This document shows, in pieces, positions 1-5,240 of a stretch of DNA of 5,240 bases; within the stretch, counting starts at the first letter, position 1, and each line of letters opens with the position of its first letter. The stretch covers positions 35,266 to 40,505 of the forward strand of contig PMIW01000124.1 in assembly GCA_003158365.1 (NCBI GenBank). Direction: 5' to 3'. This DNA comes from Ignavibacteriota bacterium (lineage in GTDB: Bacteria > Bacteroidota > Ignavibacteria > Tepidaquicellales > Tepidaquicellaceae). Position numbers and translations under genes: made by a program. The notes under the pieces were generated by a model. That model ran no database searches. It had not been told where the DNA came from and saw only the letters and a list, made by a program, of their open reading frames with translations.

Positions 1-306
1 AGAGATTATATTTATATTAAAGATGTAATTGATGCACTGATGCTTGCATTGAAAAAAAATCCTGATGATAGAATCTTTAATCTCGGCAGCGGTAAAGGCT
101 ACACACTGCTTGATATTCTTGAAATATTAGAAAAAGTATCGGGAAAAAAACCAAAAGTAGTTTTTAAAGAAAAAAGAAATATAGATGTACCCGTCAATAT
201 ACTTGATAATAAGCTGATTTCGGAAACTCTTGACTGGCAGCCGAAAACAGATATATATGAAGGAATAGAAAAAACTTACAAATATTTGAAAAAGGAATTA
301 TTATAA
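1..306 (+). CDS. NAD-dependent sugar epimerase/dehydratase (GalE-like extended SDR), C-terminal part
   Basis: This is the C-terminal 101 residues of an extended short-chain dehydrogenase/reductase; the reading frame is open to the left edge, so the Rossmann NAD-binding domain and the catalytic YxxxK lie outside the window. Visible at the very start is RDYIYIKDVIDA, the motif that leads into the substrate domain of UDP-glucose 4-epimerase-like enzymes. It is followed by FNLGSG (about residues 27-32), a helix typical of the family, then a DVPVNILDN stretch and a LDWQPKTDIYEGI segment, which matches the usual 'LGW.P...l.eGi..t' ending. These enzymes interconvert or dehydrate nucleotide sugars in the cytoplasm. 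Family members are usually 310-330 residues, so about a third is present. The glycosyltransferase follows after 10 bp, which fits a glycan-precursor operon. The exact sugar substrate cannot be read from this fragment. The ATG at 40 is internal, not the start. Confidence 0.88.
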   Translation, partial: RDYIYIKDVIDALMLALKKNPDDRIFNLGSGKGYTLLDILEILEKVSGKKPKVVFKEKRNIDVPVNILDNKLISETLDWQPKTDIYEGIEKTYKYLKKELL

Positions 307-316
307 AAATTATATA

Positions 317-1048
317 ATGCTTGATACATCACAAATTACCATTTCACTTTTCTTTCCTGCATACTATGATGAACTAAACATAGGAAAAGTCACGAAGAGC
401 GCCGTTAAAATACTTGAAGAATTAAAGTTTAAAGATTATGAAATAATAATAATAGAAGACGGAAGCCCTGATAAGACAGGAGAAGTAGCCGATCAGCTTG
501 CAGCAGAATACCCGAAAGTACGCGTGATACATCACCCGAAAAATCTTGGATACGGTGCGACATTAAAGGACGGATTCTTAAATGCAAAGATGGATTATGT
601 TTTTTACACTGATGGTGATAACCAGTTTGACCTTGAAGAGCTGAAGAAATTTGTTGCATTAATTCCTTTTTCAGATATGGTAGTGGGTTACAGGAAACAC
701 AAGCAGTATTCCCTGTACAGAAAATTCACATCACTTTGTTATAATTATCTTCTTAAAATAATTTTTGATATACATTACTGGGATATAGATTGCGCATTTA
801 AATTATTCAAGGCAGACCTGTTCAATAAAATAGAGATTAAATCCATCGATGCTTTTATTGATGCCGAAATAATGCTGAAAGCAAATCTTCTCGGATACAC
901 AGCCACTGAAATTGGTGTGACGCATCTCCCGCGTCTGGATGGTGTTTCTACAGGTGCCCGACCTTCTGTGATTTTAAGAACTATCAGAGAGATTTTTGAT
1001 TACAGAAAAGAATACAAAGCAGAAATGAAAAAGTTTAAAAAATCCTAA
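317..1048 (+). CDS. Family 2 glycosyltransferase, polyprenyl-phosphate sugar synthase-like (DPM1/GtrB type)
   Basis: A complete 243-residue GT-A fold glycosyltransferase. It shows an N-terminal FPAYYDE (13-19, in place of the common PAYNE), the nucleotide-binding EDGSPD (47-52), NLGYGATLKDGF (76-87) and a metal-binding acidic motif in YTDGDNQFD (97-105; D99 and D101). The C-terminal half has DIDCAFKLFK (156-165) and HLPRLDGVSTG (203-213), which are typical of the dolichol/undecaprenyl-phosphate sugar synthase branch of GT2. Such enzymes transfer a sugar from a nucleotide donor to a polyprenyl phosphate at the inner face of the cytoplasmic membrane. No clear transmembrane segment is visible, unlike GtrB proteins with two C-terminal helices, so it is probably a peripheral protein. 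The start at 317 lies 10 bp after the epimerase stop with only a distant AAAGGA (291-296), so translation may be coupled to the upstream gene. Donor and acceptor are not determined. Confidence 0.9.
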   Translation: MLDTSQITISLFFPAYYDELNIGKVTKSAVKILEELKFKDYEIIIIEDGSPDKTGEVADQLAAEYPKVRVIHHPKNLGYGATLKDGFLNAKMDYVFYTDGDNQFDLEELKKFVALIPFSDMVVGYRKHKQYSLYRKFTSLCYNYLLKIIFDIHYWDIDCAFKLFKADLFNKIEIKSIDAFIDAEIMLKANLLGYTATEIGVTHLPRLDGVSTGARPSVILRTIREIFDYRKEYKAEMKKFKKS

Positions 1049-1049
1049 C

Positions 1050-1091
1050 CGCAGAGGTCGCAAAGTTTTTCGCAAAGAACGCAAAAGAAAG
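1050..1091. repeat. CGCAAAG-type direct repeat, two 21-bp units
   Basis: Directly after the glycosyltransferase stop, the word CGCA(A/G)AG recurs at 1050, 1059, 1071 and 1080, with spacings of 9, 12 and 9 bp. This makes two imperfect 21-bp units (1050-1070 and 1071-1091). From memory, CGCAAAG-rich strings like this are common between genes in Bacteroidota/Ignavibacteriota-type genomes; that is recollection, not a search. No open reading frame or strong inverted repeat is present. The function is unknown; it could be a decayed dispersed element. Confidence 0.65.
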
Positions 1092-1103
1092 TATTTGTAT
1101 TTC

Positions 1104-1161
1104 ACATCTCACGTTTTACGTTTCACTTTTTACTTTTTGCCTTTTTCCTTTTACTTTTTAC
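1104..1161. repeat. T-rich heptamer array (consensus ACTTTTT)
   Basis: A degenerate tandem array with a 7-bp period. The dinucleotide AC (or GC/CC) falls at 1104, 1111, 1118, 1125, 1132, 1139, 1147, 1153 and 1160, each followed by a T-rich stretch; steps are 7,7,7,7,7,8,6,7. The right end touches the TAG stop codon of the methyltransferase on the other strand. A + strand transcript through it would be pyrimidine-rich, with only three G in 1104-1161 and no stable fold visible. It sits between convergent genes, so a role in ending transcription from either side is conceivable but unproven. Confidence 0.65.
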
Positions 1162-1853
1162 TAAAGAGACTTCTTAGCTTTTATATAATACTGCCCGCCC
1201 AAAGGTAGAAAAAATAAAATCCCTTCAGTAAATCTCAAGAATTTCAGAAAAGACGGGAAGAAGAGTGTATATCTTTTATTCTCAATTTTAAATCCTGATT
1301 TATTAATCAAACCCAGTGACTCTTTCGGTTTTAGTAGTATTGCATCGGTATCCCACACGCACGTATTTACTATATGTCTTGTAACAGGATTATAAGGATT
1401 ATGCTCGAAGTAATAAAATGAGCCGTTTGGTTTTAATAAATTAAAAATATTTTTCATCGACTGCTCTCTCAATGGCGGCTCAATATGGTGAAATACGCAG
1501 GATACAAAAATCAAATCAAATGAATTCAATTTTTTAGAAATTTCTTCTTCGCCGATTAAAAAAAAGTCAACATCTGTATTGTTTCTTTTTTTTGCTACAT
1601 CCAGGCTCTTTTGGGATATATCGCACCCTGTGACTTTTGAATTCGGGAAATGCTTGGAAAAAAATTTAATGTTCATACCAATTCCGCATCCGTATTCGAG
1701 TATATTAAGTGAGCCGGCCGAACCGATTGTATTTTTTACTATATTAATCTTGTATTCAGCAAAATAACTGCTCTCCTCGCCGAAAAATTCCAGATCCTTA
1801 TCGAGAGTTTTTTCATAAGCTTCGGCATGCTCGTCGAAGTTGACTTTTCCCAT
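1161..1853 (-). CDS. Class I SAM-dependent methyltransferase, glycan-cluster type
   Basis: A 230-residue Rossmann-fold methyltransferase that would transfer a methyl group from S-adenosylmethionine to an unidentified acceptor. Motif I is ILEYGCGIG (51-59), the acidic residue after strand 2 is D78 in VTGCDIS, and FDLIFVSCVFHHI (112-124) is the UbiE/Methyltransf_11-like motif. After NLLKPNGSF comes EHNPYNPVTR (150-159) and a CVWDTDAILL segment, then a hydrophobic C-terminus with LFFP and LPLGGQYY. I associate this combination with methyltransferases found in glycan or lipid clusters, from memory. The ATG at 1853 is preferred over a TTG at 1871 in the same frame because a GGAG lies 5 nt before it and the gene then follows the lipoprotein stop by 2 bp. 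It is the last gene of the leftward operon and converges on the glycosyltransferase. The substrate is unknown; a glycan or lipid target is only suggested by context. Confidence 0.88.
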   Translation of the reverse strand: MGKVNFDEHAEAYEKTLDKDLEFFGEESSYFAEYKINIVKNTIGSAGSLNILEYGCGIGMNIKFFSKHFPNSKVTGCDISQKSLDVAKKRNNTDVDFFLIGEEEISKKLNSFDLIFVSCVFHHIEPPLREQSMKNIFNLLKPNGSFYYFEHNPYNPVTRHIVNTCVWDTDAILLKPKESLGLINKSGFKIENKRYTLFFPSFLKFLRFTEGILFFLPLGGQYYIKAKKSL

Positions 1854-1855
1854 TT

Positions 1856-2218
1856 TTACTCCATGTCGCAATTATGTTTATTCCCGGATTTGGATGTTTC
1901 TGTATCATACCCGGCGGCGTTGATTGTTTTTTCTATTTCGTTTTTATTTGTTAATTCTGAATTGAAAGATACTTTTACAATTTTACTTTTTGCGTCGGCT
2001 GTAATTTCTTTAATGCCGTTAAGTTTTTTCACGGCTTCCGTTATTGTAGTTTCGCAGGAAGCGCAGTGCATGTTGTCGCATTTGTATTCAACGGATTCTA
2101 CTTTCTTTTCATCAAGGGTAGTGGTTTTCATTGATGTTTCTGTATTATTATTCTTTCCGCAGCTGCTTAACAGCAGCAGTGGTAAGAGTAAAACATTCAT
2201 TAAAAATAATTTTTTCAT
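1856..2218 (-). CDS. HMA-domain lipoprotein, putative periplasmic copper-binding protein
   Basis: A 120-residue exported metal-binding protein. The N-terminus has a KK pair, a leucine-rich hydrophobic core and the lipobox LSSC (17-20), so signal peptidase II would cleave before C20 and the protein would be lipid-anchored. After a polar Asn/Thr-rich linker (about 21-42), one heavy-metal-associated domain runs from about 43 to 108 with the MxCxxC site MHCASC (50-55; C52 and C55) and ends near AAGYDTE. Extra possible ligands are C47, H51, and H115 and C117 in the tail. No acidic run follows the lipid cysteine, so surface export is not indicated and a periplasm-facing anchor is more likely. It lies 25 bp after the copper ATPase, so it may take up Cu(I) released by that pump. 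A MerP-like mercury-binding role is the main alternative. No good Shine-Dalgarno sequence is seen; the start is chosen from the signal peptide. Confidence 0.87.
   Translation of the reverse strand: MKKLFLMNVLLLPLLLLSSCGKNNNTETSMKTTTLDEKKVESVEYKCDNMHCASCETTITEAVKKLNGIKEITADAKSKIVKVSFNSELTNKNEIEKTINAAGYDTETSKSGNKHNCDME
1859..1862 (-). promoter_or_regulatory. Shine-Dalgarno GGAG deciding the methyltransferase start
   Basis: GGAG on the - strand lies in the last two sense codons of the upstream lipoprotein gene (ATG GAG TAA), with 5 nt to the ATG at 1853. It is the clearest ribosome-binding sequence in the window and supports the ATG rather than the TTG at 1871. The overlap with the end of the upstream gene suggests translational coupling. 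Confidence 0.6.
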
Positions 2219-2243
2219 GCTGAATTTATAAATTGGAAAAACG

Positions 2244-4493
2244 TTAATCGATTTTTACATATTTAAGTCTTAAGCTGTTTCCTATAACCGTAATTACATC
2301 GCTGAATGCCATGAACATTGCCGCCATAACAGGGCTGATAATAATTCCGTAAGGTGCGTAAACTCCTGCTGCCAGCGGAATAGCAAGTACATTATAAAAA
2401 AATGCCCAGAATATATTTTGCTTAATTATTGAAACTGTTTTTGAAGATATATTAATTGCTTTTAATAGATTTCTCAGGTCACCTTTAACAAGTATCAGGT
2501 CCGCAGATTCAATTGCAATATCCTGTCCCGTTCCCATTGCAACACCGACATTTGCTTTTGCAAGTGAAGGAGCATCGTTAATTCCGTCTCCTATCATGGC
2601 GACATTTTTATTCTCGGATTGTAATTTTGTGATTATTCCTTCTTTTTCAGTCGGTAATGTTTTAAAAGAATAATTTTTTATTCCGAGTTCGTCTGCAACC
2701 TCTTTTGTGGTATTTTCATTATCTCCAGAAATCATAAAAATACCGTAACCTTTTTGCTCGAATTTTTTTATTATTTCTTTTGCTTCGGGTTTTATTGAAT
2801 CTTCAAATTCAATAATTCCGGCAAGTTCCGAATCTATACCTATATAAAGAACACTTTTTCCGTTCGATAAATTCAAATCGAGATTCCTGATGTTTTTAGA
2901 TTTCATTAAGCTTTCACTGCCGATTAAAAGCAGCTTTTCATTAACAAGTGCGCTTATACCTCCATTTTCCTCGTTATTCAGGTTATTCACATCTTCATAC
3001 AGTCCGATATTTTTTTCAATGCAGTAATTAGTAATCGATTTTGCAATCGGATGGTTAGACAGCTTTTCTATCGAGAAAACATTTTTCAGTAATTCTGTTT
3101 CATCTAATTGTCCGAAAAGTTTTACATCCTTGACTTTCATTTCACCTTCTGTAAGCGTGCCAGTTTTATCGAAACAGATTGTATCGATTTTATTCATCTT
3201 CTCAATTGCTTCTACGTTATTGAAAAGTATTCCGCTTTCCGCCGACCTTCCTACGCCTATAACCACAGCCATCGGAGAGGCAAGTCCCAGTGCGCACGGA
3301 CAGGCTATGATTAATACAGAAACAGCATATAATAATGCAACATCAAATGGTACGGAAATTCCGAAATACCAGATTAGAAATGTAAGTAATGCAATCGAAA
3401 GAACCGTAGGCACGAATATTGAAGAAATTTTATCTGCGAGCCTCTGTATCTTGGGTTTTGAATTTGATGCTTCCTTAACGAGGCTTATTATTTGAGAGAG
3501 CAATGTGTCTTTTCCTACTTTGAGAGCCCGCATTTTTACAAAACCGTTTTTTAAAACCGTACCGCTGATTAAATCGTTTCCCTGTCTTTTCTCTATCAGG
3601 TGGCTTTCTCCTGTCATTGCGCTTTCATCCACGACGCAGAAACCTTCTATAATACTTCCGTCGACGGGAATTTTATCACCCGTTTTAATAATTACTATGT
3701 CGTTAAACTTTACTTTTTTGAATGGAATGGTTATTTCTTCGCTATCTCTTATAACAGTAACAAATTTTGACTGAAGGTTTTTTAGTTTTTTTATCGAAGT
3801 CTGTGTCTTTGATTTTAATACAGCTTCAAGGTGATTGCCTATCAGTATAAAAGAAATTATCATCACCGCTGTTTCATAATAGACCTCATGGGAATTATTT
3901 AATACGCTGATATTTAATTTAAACAGATGATTTGCTGAAATAACGATACTGTAAATATAAGAAGCGAATACACCCATAGATATGAGAGTATTCATATCTG
4001 AAGTTTTATTCTTTATTGCCTGCAATGCACCTTTGTGAAATTTATCCCCGCACCAGAAGATAACGATGGAGGTTAATATAAACAGGACAACCAGCGAAAA
4101 ATTATAATTCATTTTGAGCATACTTAAATACTCAGTATGGTCACTCATGGAAATTGCCATTACTATAAAAGAAAGCACAAGGGAAGTATAAATCTTATAT
4201 TTCTGATTTTGCAGCTGCTTTGCTCTTATTTTTTCTGTTTTATCTTCATCATCCTCCTGCATAACATCATAACCCATCTTGCGTATGTCTGAAATAATTT
4301 CATCTCTGGAAATTTTATCAGGGTCATATTCAATTCCTGCAATTTCAGATGTGAAATTAATTTCCACATTATAAACCCCGTCGACTTTTGTAAGATAAGT
4401 CTTAATGCTGTTAGCGCAGTTGACACAGCTCATGCCAAGAATGTCCAGTTCTGCTACATCGTAATTCCCGGGATTATTATTGTCTTTTCTCAT
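2244..4493 (-). CDS. copA: Copper-exporting P1B-type ATPase (CopA-like)
   Basis: A complete 749-residue heavy-metal ATPase of the inner membrane, which uses ATP to move Cu(I) out of the cytosol. One N-terminal HMA domain (about 13-77) carries GMSCVNC (20-26). Probable helices lie near 101-117, 132-148, 167-186, 205-222, 360-378, 385-405, 691-710 and 715-735. The actuator domain has TGES (294-297). Helix 6 holds the metal site CPC (398-400). The P-domain has DKTGT (phosphorylated D442) and GDGINDAP (635-642), and the N-domain has HP (481-482). Helix 7 fits the Cu(I) signature N-x6-YN-x4-P (N693, Y700, N701, P706). In helix 8, P721 and M728 match, but the usual SS pair is S731-D732. Length is normal for a CopA with one HMA domain. 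The ATG lies 3 bp after the folP stop with no Shine-Dalgarno sequence, so coupling is likely. No copper regulator gene is in the window. Cu(I) is the best substrate assignment; Ag(I) is also usual for the family. Confidence 0.93.
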   Translation of the reverse strand: MRKDNNNPGNYDVAELDILGMSCVNCANSIKTYLTKVDGVYNVEINFTSEIAGIEYDPDKISRDEIISDIRKMGYDVMQEDDEDKTEKIRAKQLQNQKYKIYTSLVLSFIVMAISMSDHTEYLSMLKMNYNFSLVVLFILTSIVIFWCGDKFHKGALQAIKNKTSDMNTLISMGVFASYIYSIVISANHLFKLNISVLNNSHEVYYETAVMIISFILIGNHLEAVLKSKTQTSIKKLKNLQSKFVTVIRDSEEITIPFKKVKFNDIVIIKTGDKIPVDGSIIEGFCVVDESAMTGESHLIEKRQGNDLISGTVLKNGFVKMRALKVGKDTLLSQIISLVKEASNSKPKIQRLADKISSIFVPTVLSIALLTFLIWYFGISVPFDVALLYAVSVLIIACPCALGLASPMAVVIGVGRSAESGILFNNVEAIEKMNKIDTICFDKTGTLTEGEMKVKDVKLFGQLDETELLKNVFSIEKLSNHPIAKSITNYCIEKNIGLYEDVNNLNNEENGGISALVNEKLLLIGSESLMKSKNIRNLDLNLSNGKSVLYIGIDSELAGIIEFEDSIKPEAKEIIKKFEQKGYGIFMISGDNENTTKEVADELGIKNYSFKTLPTEKEGIITKLQSENKNVAMIGDGINDAPSLAKANVGVAMGTGQDIAIESADLILVKGDLRNLLKAINISSKTVSIIKQNIFWAFFYNVLAIPLAAGVYAPYGIIISPVMAAMFMAFSDVITVIGNSLRLKYVKID

Positions 4494-4496
4494 TTA

Positions 4497-5240
4497 TTAT
4501 TTCAGTTTATCAGCAATTAATGCCGCTTGTCTGTTCTCTAAAACATCGTGTACACGTATAATGTTCGCCCCGTTCAGTATCCCTGCAATGTTTGCCGCTA
4601 TTGTTCCTTCAAGCCTTTCATTAACAGGTGTTTGCGAAATATTTTCAATAAATCTTTTTCTGGAAACCCCGAGTAAAATCGGGTATCCGAGTTTTTTAAA
4701 TACAGATAGATTTTTTATCAGGTCAAGATTGTTCTGTAAATTCTTCCCGAATCCTATACCTACATCTGTTACAATTTGTTTTATTCCTGCATTCTCTGCC
4801 ATTAAAATCGATTCCAGTAAATATGTGTAAACTTCCTCTACAACATTTTCATAGACAGGATTTACCTGCATATTTTTTGGTGAACCTTTTATATGCATTA
4901 AAATACATGTTGCATTGTATTTTGCGGTGATCTTTGCAATTTTTTTATCAAAACGGAATCCGCTTATGTCATTCACGATATCGGCACCTTTTTTTAAAGC
5001 TTCTTCTGCAACTTCACTCTTATATGTATCTATTGAAATCGGGATATCAGAATTTTTTCTAATCAACTCAATCACAGGAATAACCCTTTCAAGTTCAGTT
5101 TCAACAGAAACTTTTTCGCTGCCCGGTCTTGTCGATTCTCCGCCTATATCAAGAAAATCTGCTCCGTCTTTTTCCATTTTCATCGCATTCTTCAATATTT
5201 TATCAGGATTCAGTTTCCCGTCAAAATATTTTCCTCCATC
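4497..5240 (-). CDS. folP: Dihydropteroate synthase, N-terminus cut by window edge
   Basis: Dihydropteroate synthase condenses p-aminobenzoate with 6-hydroxymethyl-7,8-dihydropterin diphosphate in folate synthesis and is the target of sulfonamides. The frame is open to the right edge, giving 247 residues; about 25 N-terminal residues, including the NxTPDSF pterin-site motif, should lie outside. The fragment opens with DGGKYFDG, which normally follows that motif. Further hallmarks in order are DIGGESTRPG (31-40), PISIDTYKSEVA (D71), NDISG (90-94), MHIKGSPKNMQ (115-125), DVGIGFGK (159-166), SRKRF (193-197) and RVHDV (229-233). They cover the TIM-barrel pterin and phosphate-binding residues, so the enzyme looks functional. 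One departure is DV where DP is usual in the DPGIGFGK motif. A TTG at 5195 is internal and is not the start, because clear family sequence continues upstream of it. It is the first visible gene of the leftward operon. Confidence 0.94.
   Translation of the reverse strand, partial: DGGKYFDGKLNPDKILKNAMKMEKDGADFLDIGGESTRPGSEKVSVETELERVIPVIELIRKNSDIPISIDTYKSEVAEEALKKGADIVNDISGFRFDKKIAKITAKYNATCILMHIKGSPKNMQVNPVYENVVEEVYTYLLESILMAENAGIKQIVTDVGIGFGKNLQNNLDLIKNLSVFKKLGYPILLGVSRKRFIENISQTPVNERLEGTIAANIAGILNGANIIRVHDVLENRQAALIADKLK

Noticed and set aside
429..659. A - strand open frame inside the glycosyltransferase gene
   Set aside because: It is opposite the conserved GT2 motifs and low in complexity (Leu/Gln-rich); a shadow.
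1065..1080. Possible hairpin with GTTTTT and AAGAAC arms as a terminator for the glycosyltransferase
   Set aside because: The stem is six pairs, nearly all A-U with one G-U, and no T-run follows directly; it is too weak and is explained by the repeat.
1827..2231. A 134-codon open frame on the + strand with hydrophobic segments
   Set aside because: It lies antisense to the HMA lipoprotein gene; the hydrophobic look comes from reading its codons backward, and it has no family motif.
2223..2234. Perfect 12-bp palindrome AATTTATAAATT between the ATPase and lipoprotein genes
   Set aside because: All A/T in an AT-rich gap, so chance is a sufficient explanation; no paired copy or promoter elements were seen near it.
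3130..3495. Open frames on the + strand opposite the copper ATPase (also 3108-3314 and 3505-3774)
   Set aside because: They are antisense to strongly conserved ATPase sequence and show no recognisable protein features.
4480..4830. A 116-codon open frame on the + strand opposite folP
   Set aside because: It is antisense to well-conserved dihydropteroate synthase coding sequence, with no motif of its own.
5193..5195. TTG as a start codon for folP
   Set aside because: Fifteen further in-frame codons upstream encode DGGKYFDG and neighbouring family sequence, so the gene continues past the window edge.

Overview
The window is AT-rich bacterial DNA, gene-dense, with two partial genes at its edges and four complete genes between them. 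Low GC, mostly absent Shine-Dalgarno sequences, a lipoprotein signal peptide and the type of intergenic repeats (CGCAAAG words and T-rich heptamers) suggest the Bacteroidota/Ignavibacteriota (FCB) group. That placement is an inference from style, not from a marker gene.

Left part, + strand (1-1048): the last 101 codons of a GalE-like NAD-dependent sugar epimerase/dehydratase, then 10 bp later a complete family 2 glycosyltransferase of the polyprenyl-phosphate sugar synthase type. This looks like the end of a surface-glycan or glycolipid cluster that starts left of the window.

Middle (1049-1160): a 112-bp convergent intergenic region made almost entirely of two low-complexity repeats. These are a CGCAAAG-type direct repeat and a T-rich heptamer array that runs into the stop codon of the next gene.

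Right part, - strand (5240 down to 1161): four tightly packed genes read leftward. They are folP (dihydropteroate synthase, N-terminus cut by the window edge), a copper P1B-type ATPase (CopA-like), a small lipoprotein with one heavy-metal-associated (HMA) domain, and a class I SAM-dependent methyltransferase. Gaps are 3, 25 and 2 bp, so one transcript is likely, with its promoter beyond the right edge. CopA would export cytosolic Cu(I), and the lipoprotein could receive or sequester it in the periplasm. The methyltransferase resembles enzymes of glycan clusters and may work with the glycosyltransferase that converges on it. FolP is a housekeeping folate enzyme and has no obvious link to copper.

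I see no RNA gene, CRISPR array, insertion sequence, phage gene or convincing terminator hairpin. I found no evidence of a new multi-gene system. The points most worth a second look are the convergent repeat block, a Ser-to-Asp change at a copper-site position of the ATPase, and the exported HMA lipoprotein co-transcribed with it.
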